Assembly (NCBI GenBank): GCA_041746135.1 | Contig: JBGTHQ010000030.1 | Span: 1-64,000 of the forward strand | DNA length: 64,000 nucleotides | Origin: Alg239-R122 sp041746135 | GTDB lineage: Bacteria; Pseudomonadota; Alphaproteobacteria; Sphingomonadales; Sphingomonadaceae | Direction of reading: 5' to 3' | Shown: piece after piece, positions 43,478-52,293 of the stretch | Layout: each line of letters opens with the position of its first letter | How positions within the stretch are numbered: the stretch's first letter is position 1 | Notes under the pieces: model-generated | Databases searched by the model: none | The model's input: only the letters and a program-made list of their open reading frames with translations | Told to the model about the DNA's origin: nothing | Program-made: the position numbers and the translations under genes

Positions 43478-45202
43478 TTACATTTCATTTGCCGCCTTAA
43501 CCCCCATTAAAGACAGCCCATTGCGGATAGTCTGCCCCAAATTCTTGGCTAAGAAAAGCCTTGCAGACGTGGTGTCAGGGTCGTTAACCATTAAGATGCG
43601 CTTGTCAGGCCGGTCATTGCCCAGATTATAAAATCCGTGAAATGCCGCCGAAAGGTCGTTCAGGTAAAAAGCAACCCGGTGCGGCTCCCGACTCGATGCC
43701 GCCGACTCCACGATCCGCGGGAATTGCGCCGCCAGTTGGACCAGCGCGATTTCTTCCGCGCCCAGTTTGTCCAGATGACCGGCTAATGGAGTCACGCCGT
43801 CGCTTTTGGCCTTGCGGATCATCGATTGAATCCGGGCATGCGCATATTGCACATAAAAAACCGGATTGTCGCGGCTGGCTTCGATAACCTTGGCAAAATC
43901 AAATTCCATCTGCGCGTCAGCTTTGCGCGTCAACATGGTAAATCGCACGGCGTCCTTGCCCACTTCCTCGACCACTTCGGCCAGCGTGACGAACGTTCCC
44001 GATCGTTTCGACATTTTGACAGGCTCGCCATTACGCAGCAACTTGACCATCTGCACCAGTTTCACGTCGAACTTGGCATCGGCACCCGCGAGTGCAGCAA
44101 CTGCGGCCTTGATACGCTTTACTGTTCCGGCATGATCCGCACCCCAGATGTCGATAAGTTCGTCGGCATTTTCCAGCTTCTGGAAATGATAGGCAAGGTC
44201 GGCCCCGAAATAGGTCCATTTCCCATCCGATTTCTTGATGGGCCGGTCCTGGTCATCGCCGAATTTCGTCGAACGGAAAAGGGGCAGTTCCACCGCCTCC
44301 CAGTCGTCCAGTGTCTTGCCTTTCGGAGCTTCCAGGATACCGTCATAGACCAAGTCGCGGCCGCGCAATTCGGCCTCGGCCAATTCCGCCTTGCCCGCCA
44401 CATGCAACTGTGCTTCGGATGCGAATACATCGTGTTCGATGCCCAGCAGAGCCAGGTCCGCACGGATCATATCCATCATATCGGCCACGGCCTCCTCGCG
44501 AAAAACAGCCAGCCATTCGGCTTCACCAACCTTGGCATAACTGTCCCCGAACTTTTCGGCCAAGCGCTTGCCGGTCGGGATCAGATAGTCGCCCGGGTAC
44601 AGGCCTTCGGGAATGGTACCAATATCCTCGCCCAAAGCTTCGCGGTAACGCAGATGCGCCGAGCGTGACAGCGTGTCGACCTGTCCGCCGGCATCATTGA
44701 TATAATATTCGCGCACGACATTGTGACCCGCAAATTCCAGCAGGGTCGCCAGCGCATCGCCCACGACCGCGCCGCGGCAGTGACCCATATGCATCGGGCC
44801 GGTGGGATTGGCGGAGACATATTCTATATTTACCGTCCTGCCCGCACCGAAATCGCTGCGTCCGTAATCTTCGCCCAGCCGCGCAATTTCGTTGAGTTCG
44901 GCAATCCAGCTTTCGTCAGTGAGCCGCATGTTGATAAAACCCGGACCGGCAATATCGGCAGAAGTCACGTCAGCCAGCTTCTCCAGCTCGCCGACAATTT
45001 TTTCGGCCAAGACGCGCGGGCTGGTTTTCGCCTGCTTTGCCAGCACCATGGCGGCATTGGTCGCCAGATCTCCGTGCGACGGGTCGCGCGGCGGCTCGAC
45101 CGTGATCGCGGAACGGTTGGCATCGGCAGGAATATCCCCAGCCGCAACGAGCAGATCGAGAGCATGATCAAGATGTTCGGCAAAGCGTGCGTAGATTGTC
45201 AC
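43478..45202 (-). CDS. argS: Arginyl-tRNA synthetase
   Basis: Class I synthetase, 574 residues. N-terminal additional domain, HIGH motif as HMGH in NPTGPMHMGHCRGAVVGD, FGADLAYHFQKLENADELIDIWGADHAGT, KMSKR in PVKMSKRSGTFVTL (an accepted variant of KMSKS), and an alpha-helical anticodon domain with the DALR-type end (FYNLGNDRPDKRILMV). First gene of the run leading to tatC. Confidence 0.96.
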   Translation of the reverse strand: MTIYARFAEHLDHALDLLVAAGDIPADANRSAITVEPPRDPSHGDLATNAAMVLAKQAKTSPRVLAEKIVGELEKLADVTSADIAGPGFINMRLTDESWIAELNEIARLGEDYGRSDFGAGRTVNIEYVSANPTGPMHMGHCRGAVVGDALATLLEFAGHNVVREYYINDAGGQVDTLSRSAHLRYREALGEDIGTIPEGLYPGDYLIPTGKRLAEKFGDSYAKVGEAEWLAVFREEAVADMMDMIRADLALLGIEHDVFASEAQLHVAGKAELAEAELRGRDLVYDGILEAPKGKTLDDWEAVELPLFRSTKFGDDQDRPIKKSDGKWTYFGADLAYHFQKLENADELIDIWGADHAGTVKRIKAAVAALAGADAKFDVKLVQMVKLLRNGEPVKMSKRSGTFVTLAEVVEEVGKDAVRFTMLTRKADAQMEFDFAKVIEASRDNPVFYVQYAHARIQSMIRKAKSDGVTPLAGHLDKLGAEEIALVQLAAQFPRIVESAASSREPHRVAFYLNDLSAAFHGFYNLGNDRPDKRILMVNDPDTTSARLFLAKNLGQTIRNGLSLMGVKAANEM

Positions 45203-45311
45203 GTAAATTTTTCCTGGCTGAATGTATCTGCGCTGTGCCTAGCCCAAATATCGTTCAGGTCAAAGGGTACGCGCACAGCGCGCCGCTAAAAAGCCAGTCA
45301 TGGCATGGGTT

Positions 45312-45974
45312 TTAGCGTGTCGCGTTATACTGCAACTGCTCGCCCGTCAGCTGGAAACCGATCAGAAGTTCGAAGCTGGTCCGGTTTATTGCAGCGCGCA
45401 CGTCAGGATCGGACAAAGGATCGACGGCCGCATCCGGATCGCCGCTCTTACGCCTGCGCGTAATTTTCTCGACAACATCCGCAGGCAGAGTGGCCGCGGA
45501 TTTGTCGATATAGGCCGCCCCATTGCCTGCCGCCTGTGCCCGGTATGCGCCATCTGCAAAGTTCAGCGTTACCGATCCGATGCGTTTGGCTACTACGGCG
45601 GAGCCGCCGCGAACAATTGTAGAGAAATAAGGTAGCGTCACCTGCCGCGCACCACGTGGATTTGTGCGGGTGGCCAGCACATCGAAATTGGCCGTAGCAT
45701 AGAGTTTTTCCCCGGTCTCGTTACAGGCGCTGCGCAAGTTGGTGATATTGGCCACGATATCCATGTCACTCGCATTTTGCGTCGCCGCGCTGAACAAAGT
45801 GATATCTCCTGTAAAATCCGGAATCGCGACAGCAGGACATGCGGACAATGTGGAAGTGATACCGACGCTTTCACCGATGCGAATTTCATTATCGCCTGCA
45901 CAACCCGCAACTGTCACCATGGCCATTGCAGATAACAGCATCCTAATTCGCCATTTCGTCTTCGATATCATCAT
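45312..45974 (-). CDS. Lipoprotein of unknown function
   Basis: About 220 residues from one of two adjacent ATGs (45974 or 45971). Lipobox MAMVTVAGCAGD with Cys near residue 24. The mature part starts with ESVGITSTLSACPAVAIPDFTGDITLFS and contains two Cys likely forming a disulfide. No family recognised; conserved-looking envelope lipoprotein, divergent from ispH. The upstream open frame to 46184 is not supported. Confidence 0.7.
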   Translation of the reverse strand: MMISKTKWRIRMLLSAMAMVTVAGCAGDNEIRIGESVGITSTLSACPAVAIPDFTGDITLFSAATQNASDMDIVANITNLRSACNETGEKLYATANFDVLATRTNPRGARQVTLPYFSTIVRGGSAVVAKRIGSVTLNFADGAYRAQAAGNGAAYIDKSAATLPADVVEKITRRRKSGDPDAAVDPLSDPDVRAAINRTSFELLIGFQLTGEQLQYNATR

Positions 45975-46116
45975 AATCTCGACTTTTCTTTCAATAGATG
46001 TTCTATGGCCTCTTATCGGCCCCATATGGGAAGCGCAACGTCCCTGATGGCAAATAGCCAGCAGGCTCGACGAAACCAGCGCATAAATATGTTTTAATGA
46101 ACGAGACAGAAACGCC

Positions 46117-47064
46117 ATGAAACCACATTTGCAGCTTTTGATCGCCGCGCCGCGCGGATTTTGCGCGGGCGTCGACAGAGCCATCGATATTGTCGAAATA
46201 GCGCTGAAAAAATATGGCGCTCCCGTCTATGTCCGCCATGAAATCGTGCATAATAAGTACGTGGTCGACAGCCTCAAAGCCAAGGGCGCGATATTCGTCG
46301 AGGAACTGGACAAGGTTCCCGATGACGCACCCGTGGTGTTTTCGGCCCACGGGGTACCCAAAGCGGTGCCCAACAAGGCCGAAGAACGCGGGCTCACCTA
46401 TGTCGATGCGACCTGCCCTCTGGTATCCAAAGTCCACCGGCAGGCCGAACGGCAGGTTGAGGCCGGCCGTCATATCCTTTTTATCGGGCATAGGGGCCAT
46501 CCCGAAGTGATCGGTACGTTCGGGCAAGTGGATGCCGGGCACATGACATTGGTAGAAACGCCAGATGATGTGGCGGCGCTTGAAATTACCGATCCCGAAA
46601 ATCTCGCATTTCTGACGCAGACAACCTTGTCGGTGGACGATACGCGCGACGTTATCAATGCGCTCAAAGCAAAATTTCCGGCGATCGTGGGGCCGCGGGG
46701 TGAGGATATTTGCTATGCGACATCGAACCGGCAGGCCGCGGTCAAAGCGATCGCTGCCGCTTGCGACTTCATGATCGTGATCGGCGCGCCCAACAGTTCC
46801 AATTCGTTACGGCTCGTCGAAGTCGCGGAACGTCAGGGTACCGATGCCCGATTGATCCAGCGAGCGGACGAAATCGATTTCGAGTGGCTCAAAGGGGTAG
46901 GCACTCTGGGGCTCACTGCGGGGGCCTCCGCGCCTGAAATACTGGTACGCGAAGTCGTGGACAAGCTTGCCACACATTTCGAAGTGCATGAGCAAACCGT
47001 CACCACGACCGTAGAGAAGATGACATTCAAACTGCCCCGCGAGTTGTCGGCAGACGCAGCATAA
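46117..47064 (+). CDS. ispH: IspH, 4-hydroxy-3-methylbut-2-enyl diphosphate reductase
   Basis: Last step of the MEP isoprenoid pathway, making IPP and DMAPP with a 4Fe-4S cluster. 315 residues; the three cluster cysteines are in APRGFCAGVDRAI, DATCPLVSKVH and DICYATSNRQ. The active-site HGVP (FSAHGVPKAVP) and ENLAFLTQTTLSVDDT are present. Stop overlaps thrB start (TAATG). Confidence 0.96.
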   Translation: MKPHLQLLIAAPRGFCAGVDRAIDIVEIALKKYGAPVYVRHEIVHNKYVVDSLKAKGAIFVEELDKVPDDAPVVFSAHGVPKAVPNKAEERGLTYVDATCPLVSKVHRQAERQVEAGRHILFIGHRGHPEVIGTFGQVDAGHMTLVETPDDVAALEITDPENLAFLTQTTLSVDDTRDVINALKAKFPAIVGPRGEDICYATSNRQAAVKAIAAACDFMIVIGAPNSSNSLRLVEVAERQGTDARLIQRADEIDFEWLKGVGTLGLTAGASAPEILVREVVDKLATHFEVHEQTVTTTVEKMTFKLPRELSADAA

Positions 47065-48023
47065 TGGCAGTTTATACCGTCGTCAGTGCCGAAACCATGA
47101 CCGCATTTCTGCAACGGTATGATGTCGGAGAATTGCGCAGTTTCAAGGGCATTGCCGAGGGCGTCGAGAACAGCAATTACCTGGTCGAAACCACTCGCGA
47201 TCGTTTCATACTGACACTATACGAAAAACGCGTCGACCCTGCAGATTTGCCTTTTTTTATGACATTGCTCGACCATCTGGCAAATAAAGGTCTGCATGTT
47301 CCGCGCGCCATCCGGGATAAAAAGGGAGTGCAGTTGCAGGAACTGGAGGGTCGCCCCGCGTGCCTGATCGAATTTCTGCACGGCGTTTCGGTTACGACGC
47401 CTACTAACCTGCAAGCGAAAGCCACCGGTGAGGCGCTGGCCCGTTTGCATGAGGCAGCCGCCGATTTCGAAGAGAGTCGGCCGAACAGCATGGACCTGCA
47501 GAGCTGGCACGGTCTAGCCGCCGGCTGCGGGGATGCGTTGGCGCATATAGATGGGAAATTGCCTGCGCTGATAGAAACCGAATTGACCTATCTCGATTCT
47601 AATTGGCCCACCGATCTGCCCCAATCTGTCATTCATGCCGATCTTTTTCCCGATAATGTGTTGATGATCGATGAGGAAGTGACCGGGCTGATCGACTTTT
47701 ATTTTTCCTGCACAGACATCCGCGCTTATGATCTGGCCGTTGCCCATGCGGCATGGTGTTTCGATGGCGAAGGCCGTGTTTTCGACCGCGATGTGTCGAA
47801 CGCCCTGATCGCGGGCTATCGCAATTCCATGGATCAAACCGAGGCGGAAATTGCGTCTATGTCTACACTGGCGCGCGGCGCTGCGCTCCGGTTCCTGCTG
47901 ACCCGCGCCTATGACTGGATCAACACACCTGCGGATGCAATGGTAACACGCAAGGATCCGATGGCCTTTGCCCGCAGGCTATTATATTATCGCGACCCGA
48001 AAAACAGCCTGATTTTCACATGA
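47064..48023 (+). CDS. thrB: Homoserine kinase, ThrB type II (APH fold)
   Basis: Phosphorylates homoserine on the way to threonine. 319 residues of the aminoglycoside-phosphotransferase-like ThrB found in alphaproteobacteria, not the GHMP type: GVENSNYLVET (nucleotide loop), RFILTLYEKR, catalytic HADLFPDNVL and metal DFYFSC. Order ispH-thrB-rnhA with coupled starts is typical of the class. Confidence 0.94.
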   Translation: MAVYTVVSAETMTAFLQRYDVGELRSFKGIAEGVENSNYLVETTRDRFILTLYEKRVDPADLPFFMTLLDHLANKGLHVPRAIRDKKGVQLQELEGRPACLIEFLHGVSVTTPTNLQAKATGEALARLHEAAADFEESRPNSMDLQSWHGLAAGCGDALAHIDGKLPALIETELTYLDSNWPTDLPQSVIHADLFPDNVLMIDEEVTGLIDFYFSCTDIRAYDLAVAHAAWCFDGEGRVFDRDVSNALIAGYRNSMDQTEAEIASMSTLARGAALRFLLTRAYDWINTPADAMVTRKDPMAFARRLLYYRDPKNSLIFT

Positions 48024-48493
48024 GTGCGAAACGCGAAATAGAAGCCAAGACCGTTATTATTGCCACCGATGGCGCGTGCAAGGGCAACCCCGGCCCAGGC
48101 GGCTGGGGAGCCATTTTGCGTCACGGGAAAAAGGAACGTGAAATATCCGGCGGCGCCAAGGACACCACCAACAACCGCATGGAGTTGATGGCGGCGATCG
48201 AAGCCCTGCGCGCGCTCAAACAGCCCTGCAAGGTGATATTGTCCACCGACAGCAGTTATGTGAAGGACGGCATCACCAAATGGATTTTTGGCTGGCAAAA
48301 AAACGGCTGGAAAACTGCCGCCAGAAAGCCGGTCAAGAATGCGGATCTGTGGCAGGAGCTCTTGCAAGCCATCGCACCGCACCAGATCGAATGGAAATGG
48401 GTAAAAGGCCATGCTGGCGACGCAGACAACGAGCGTGCCGATATACTGGCAAGCGATGCAGCGCTCGCCATTATGCGCAACAGCGTTGGTTAA
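48020..48493 (+). CDS. rnhA: Ribonuclease HI
   Basis: Cuts RNA in RNA-DNA hybrids. 157 residues; the DEDD residues are in ATDGACKGNPGPGGWG, MELMAAIEAL, STDSSYVKDGI and GDADNERADIL. The handle KNGWKTAARKPVKNADLW is present. Starts inside the thrB stop (ATGA). Convergent with the FAD oxidoreductase gene. Confidence 0.96.
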   Translation: MSAKREIEAKTVIIATDGACKGNPGPGGWGAILRHGKKEREISGGAKDTTNNRMELMAAIEALRALKQPCKVILSTDSSYVKDGITKWIFGWQKNGWKTAARKPVKNADLWQELLQAIAPHQIEWKWVKGHAGDADNERADILASDAALAIMRNSVG

Positions 48494-48537
48494 ATTGTTG
48501 CGGCAGAATAAAATTTAAAGCCTATAATTTTATCCGA

Positions 48538-49653
48538 TCAGGTTTCGAAGCGCATTGGCGAATAGATTTTTGCATCAATACCCGCGATCAATGGCTCCGG
48601 CGGCAGGCCGAGTAGAATGGCTTTAGCCAGTTTCGCCGCCGCAGGTGCGGTCTGTATACCGAAGCCGCCCTGGCCCGCGCACCAGAAAAAGCCCGATTGC
48701 CGGGGGTCAAAACCATAAACGGGCAGCCGGTCAGGTGCGAACGAACGCAAGCCCGCCCATGACCGTTCGACATGCGCCACGCGCCAGTCCACTACCTTTT
48801 CCAGGCGATCTATCGCCCGCGCGATGTCGATTTCTTCGGCGGCGACATCATGCGCCGTTACGGGTGTTTCGTCGTGCGGACTGAGCCAGAGTCGGCCGTT
48901 TTCAGGTTTGAAATAGAATTTTCCGCGTATATCGAGCACCAGCGGCTGGCCGGGGTCGGCTTGCGGTTCGACTTGTAACTGGACTACGGTCCGGCGATAG
49001 GGCGTGATGCCGATCGGTCGCACATTGGCTCTGCGCGCGACATCGTCCGCCCAGGCACCGGCCGCATTGACCACTATTCCCGCCGTCACAATTTCGTCGT
49101 TCAGACGCAAATGCCAGATCCCGTCTTTATGACGTGCAGCATCCAGAGCCGTACGTGTCCGCACCCAAACTCCCGCCTTTTTTGCTGCGCGCAAATATCC
49201 CTGGTGCAGCGCAGCGACATCGATGTCGCAGCAATCGGGTTCCATCACACCGTGCCGGTAGGGCGGCTTTAATCGCTGTATATGCTTTTCCATACAGGGC
49301 CGGTCGACTTCGAATATATCGGCCCCGGCCCGTGCGAATGTCGCGCAAAATCTGTCGAGCGCGGTTTTGTCCTCGTCTGTCCCAATGGTCAGTGCGCCGC
49401 GCCGGGTCAGTATCGGATCCGCAGCGAAATCCGCGGGAGGGTTGCTAAACCATTGCCCCGACGCGCGGGTCAGCGGCTGCACCTGCGGGCCGCCATAGCT
49501 TTCTGTCCAAAAGGCCGCCGAGCGGCCCGTTGCGTGATAGCCCGGAAACTCCTCGCGCTCGATTATCAGTACGCTGGCAGCGCCGCCAATTTCCGCGGCA
49601 AGGCTGGCACCAGCAATGCCAGCACCAATAATCACAATATCGAAGTCAGGCAT
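48538..49653 (-). CDS. FAD-dependent oxidoreductase, D-amino-acid/glycine oxidase (DAO) family
   Basis: 371 residues. Dinucleotide motif VIIGAGIAGASLAAEI, then HATGRSAAFW, VVNAAGAWADDVA and a second FAD contact region near the C-terminus (WCAGQGGFGIQTAPAAAKLA). DAO-fold amine or amino-acid oxidase or dehydrogenase; no substrate indicated. Start of this gene overlaps the neighbouring hydrolase stop by eight bases, so they may be co-transcribed. Confidence 0.83.
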   Translation of the reverse strand: MPDFDIVIIGAGIAGASLAAEIGGAASVLIIEREEFPGYHATGRSAAFWTESYGGPQVQPLTRASGQWFSNPPADFAADPILTRRGALTIGTDEDKTALDRFCATFARAGADIFEVDRPCMEKHIQRLKPPYRHGVMEPDCCDIDVAALHQGYLRAAKKAGVWVRTRTALDAARHKDGIWHLRLNDEIVTAGIVVNAAGAWADDVARRANVRPIGITPYRRTVVQLQVEPQADPGQPLVLDIRGKFYFKPENGRLWLSPHDETPVTAHDVAAEEIDIARAIDRLEKVVDWRVAHVERSWAGLRSFAPDRLPVYGFDPRQSGFFWCAGQGGFGIQTAPAAAKLAKAILLGLPPEPLIAGIDAKIYSPMRFET

Positions 49654-50641
49654 TTCGTGGGGCAGCCTCGGTCAGGAATTGATCGATAGCAGCCAATGCC
49701 CTGTCACGCACCTCGTCGACTTCCCGCAGCACTTCGTGTGCGGCCTCATCGCCGAAAACCAGCATTGCAGCATTCGGCAAGCGTTTAACGGCGTCTTCGA
49801 TAGCCCCGAAATCGACCAATTCGTCGGCGGACGTCGCCACGATATAGACCGGTATGTCGACATTTTCATACGTGCCTCGGCGCTGGATATATCGGGCGGA
49901 GGCATAGGCGCGTTCGACCCATTTCCAGCTGCCAGGCCCCATGACCAGTTCGGGTCGCATGCCCCACCAGAAGAGTTCGTCGGCATAACGATCGTTATCG
50001 TGAGTGAGCAGCTTTTGACGCACCGCCAAAGGCGACGCAGGTTTTTCGCTGACTTTCCACGCCCCCCGCATCGGATCGCCGATCTTCAGCATCAGGCGCG
50101 CAATCCATTGCAGCACTGGCAAGGGCAGAGGCACGCCCGACATACCCAGCATAGGCGCACTCAATACGGCTGCGTCGGGGTCTATCCGATGGTCGATCAG
50201 TGCGCGCATCACGTTATGCCCGCCCATGCTGTGCGCCATGACGATATGCGGTCCCGGCATACTTGCTTTCCAGCGTGCGAAGAACCAGGCGAGATCGTCT
50301 ACCCAGATCGAGAAATCGTCAATATGGCCGATATAGGGGGTCGGACCCAGACGGCCCGAGCCGCCCTGCCCGCGCCAGTCCGATGCGGTAAGATTCCATC
50401 CCAACCCCTGAAAATGGGCCAGCGTTTCGAGGTATTTTTCGTAAATGTCGCCGCGTCCGGGCAGAAAGAGGATCGATCCCCTGCAATTGCTTTCACCGCC
50501 CGCTGCACGCCAATCGAAGCGCCGTATTTTCCAGCCATCGGCTGCGTGCCAGAATGATTCGGTCGCACCGCCGGGAATGCTGCGGCGGTCAAATGACGGT
50601 GAGAGTGACGGTGACAATGACGGTGGTCTGCTTGGTTTCAA
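49646..50641 (-). CDS. Alpha/beta-hydrolase, lysophospholipase-like
   Basis: About 331 residues if started at TTG 50641, which has GCAGGG eight bases before it; TTG 50617 is the alternative and no ATG is in frame nearby. Hydrolase motifs: LFLPGRGDIYEKYLETL, nucleophile Ser in VMAHSMGGHNVMR, Asp in TSADELVDFG and His in DEAAHEVLREVD. Pattern matches the lysophospholipase/monoacylglycerol lipase (PldB) group. Its N-terminus is built from a repeated SPSL coded by a 12-base tandem repeat. Divergent from cpaA. Confidence 0.82.
   Translation of the reverse strand: MKPSRPPSLSPSLSPSFDRRSIPGGATESFWHAADGWKIRRFDWRAAGGESNCRGSILFLPGRGDIYEKYLETLAHFQGLGWNLTASDWRGQGGSGRLGPTPYIGHIDDFSIWVDDLAWFFARWKASMPGPHIVMAHSMGGHNVMRALIDHRIDPDAAVLSAPMLGMSGVPLPLPVLQWIARLMLKIGDPMRGAWKVSEKPASPLAVRQKLLTHDNDRYADELFWWGMRPELVMGPGSWKWVERAYASARYIQRRGTYENVDIPVYIVATSADELVDFGAIEDAVKRLPNAAMLVFGDEAAHEVLREVDEVRDRALAAIDQFLTEAAPRNA
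50594..50629. repeat. 12-base tandem repeat, three copies
   Basis: Three adjacent units beginning TGACGGTG at 50594, 50606 and 50618, within the N-terminal coding end of the hydrolase gene and coding for repeated SPSL. Copy-number change would keep the frame. Confidence 0.7.
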
Positions 50642-50737
50642 AGTGATGGCCCTGCATTTCTGCCCTATAAAGCGGGCGATTTTTAAAATATCTGCATGGT
50701 TACTATTTGGTAAGTCATTGCACGTATATCCGGTAGA

Positions 50738-51211
50738 ATGACAGGGGCAAATCTTACTTACTGGCTGTTGGGCGGGCTTTCGATCGCGCTGCTGCATGCC
50801 GCATATACCGATCTCACACGCCGGGAGATCGAACATTACACCAATGCCGCCATCGCGCTTTGCGCACCTTTGTTCTGGTGGGCAAGCGGTCTCGATTTCT
50901 GGCCCGGTATGGCCGCACAGATCGGGCTGGGTATTGGCGTGTTCGTGTTTTTCGCGATATTGCAGGTCATGGGTGCCATGGGCGGCGGTGACGTCAAGCT
51001 GCTGGCAGCACTCGCATTCTGGTTTTCCTGGAATGAAATGCTGATGATCGTGATCATCATGTCCATCGTCGGCGGCCTGTTGACGCTGTTTCTGGCGATG
51101 ATCCATAAAATCAAGCGATCCAAGGAAAAACTGGAAATTCCCTATGGCATTGCCATCGCGTTTGCGGGGCTTTGGATAGTTGGCGAACGATATATTAACC
51201 AATTTGCGTGA
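50738..51211 (+). CDS. cpaA: CpaA/TadV prepilin peptidase
   Basis: 157-residue integral membrane aspartic peptidase that trims Flp-type prepilins and TadE/F-like pseudopilins. The two catalytic aspartates are in AAYTDLTRREIEH and AMGGGDVKLLAALAF. Lacks the N-methylase domain of PilD, as expected for TadV. Opens the Tad cluster; 49 bases before cpaB. Confidence 0.9.
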   Translation: MTGANLTYWLLGGLSIALLHAAYTDLTRREIEHYTNAAIALCAPLFWWASGLDFWPGMAAQIGLGIGVFVFFAILQVMGAMGGGDVKLLAALAFWFSWNEMLMIVIIMSIVGGLLTLFLAMIHKIKRSKEKLEIPYGIAIAFAGLWIVGERYINQFA

Positions 51212-51260
51212 TTAAGGCATCACATACACAAACCGTACCTGCTTGGAGGCAGACAAGACC

Positions 51261-52292
51261 ATGGATAAGAAAAAACTGATATTGCTGGTGGGGGCACTGA
51301 TCATAGCCGTTGGCTCTGCATTTATAGTGAACAATATCCTGCGCGGATCTGCCGCTCCGGAAGTTTCGGCAGCAGTTGTGCCTGATGATATGGGGCCGAA
51401 GGTCCTTGTCGCATCGCGTTCGCTGCCCGTGGGCACGATCATCACGCCCGACGCGTTTTCCTTTCAGCCATGGCCCAAGGATCTGATCGAAGATGCCTAT
51501 TATATCAGCGGCCAAACCGACCAGGCCGCACTGGTTGGCACCGTCGTACGCAATGCCATTACGGCCGGCCAACCTTTAACGCAGGGTTCGGTTGTGCATC
51601 CCGGCGATCGCGGCTTTCTCGCCGCTGCGCTTGCGCCCGGCATGCGTGCGGTCACATTCAAGATATCCAAGGAAGCGGGTCAGGGTTTCGTATTTCCGGG
51701 CGACCGCATCGACCTGGTACTAACCCAGAAAATTTCGGGCGATGACGGCCCTGCTCTCAACGCCTCTGAAACCATCGTACGCAATTTGCGTGTGCTGGCT
51801 ACCGATCGCCGCGTTTCGGGAGAAACCCTCGAAGGCCAGTCGGTTGTGCAGGAATTTTCTACCGTCACGGTAGAGGCCACACCGCGGATTGCAGAGCGGA
51901 TCACGGTTGCACAGGAAGTCGGCGCACTGAGCCTGACCCTGCGTTCGCTGGCCGACACAGGCGCCGAACTGGAACGTGCGATCGCATCGGGCGAAGTCGA
52001 AGTCCCCAATTCGAACGATCCCGAAGCGGAGGCGAAATTCCTGAAAGAAGCCATGTCGCGGCCCATCGATAACGACCGCACATTTTCGACCGGTGGAGAC
52101 GTATCGCGATTTCAGCGACGTACGATACCGCGGTCGGGCACGAAATCGGCTCCGGCTGCGGCACCGACATATGCACCTGCAGGATCTGTCGAGGTAGGGC
52201 AGACCGTCGCGGCACCGCAAAAGTCTAATCAGCCCAGTGTTACCGTTACACGCGGCAAATCAGTCACCGTAGTATCGGTTGGAGAAAAATAA
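51261..52292 (+). CDS. cpaB: CpaB/RcpC, Flp pilus assembly SAF-domain protein
   Basis: About 343 residues from ATG 51261, after GGAGG. One N-terminal helix (LILLVGALIIAVGSAFIV), an SAF domain (VLVASRSLPVGTIITPDAFSF, GTVVRNAITAGQPLT), then RcpC-like GFVFPGDRIDLVLTQ and a Pro/Ala-rich tail. Periplasmic partner of the CpaC secretin, thought to bind peptidoglycan. Confidence 0.9.
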   Translation: MDKKKLILLVGALIIAVGSAFIVNNILRGSAAPEVSAAVVPDDMGPKVLVASRSLPVGTIITPDAFSFQPWPKDLIEDAYYISGQTDQAALVGTVVRNAITAGQPLTQGSVVHPGDRGFLAAALAPGMRAVTFKISKEAGQGFVFPGDRIDLVLTQKISGDDGPALNASETIVRNLRVLATDRRVSGETLEGQSVVQEFSTVTVEATPRIAERITVAQEVGALSLTLRSLADTGAELERAIASGEVEVPNSNDPEAEAKFLKEAMSRPIDNDRTFSTGGDVSRFQRRTIPRSGTKSAPAAAPTYAPAGSVEVGQTVAAPQKSNQPSVTVTRGKSVTVVSVGEK

Positions 52293-52293
52293 G

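Noticed and set aside
48508..48533. ATAAAATT/AATTTTAT inverted repeat between rnhA and the FAD oxidoreductase
   Set aside because: Stem is only A-T pairs and no T-run follows, so a terminator cannot be claimed.
50642..51202. N-terminal extension of the hydrolase frame to 51202
   Set aside because: It is antisense to the prepilin peptidase gene, which has both catalytic aspartates.
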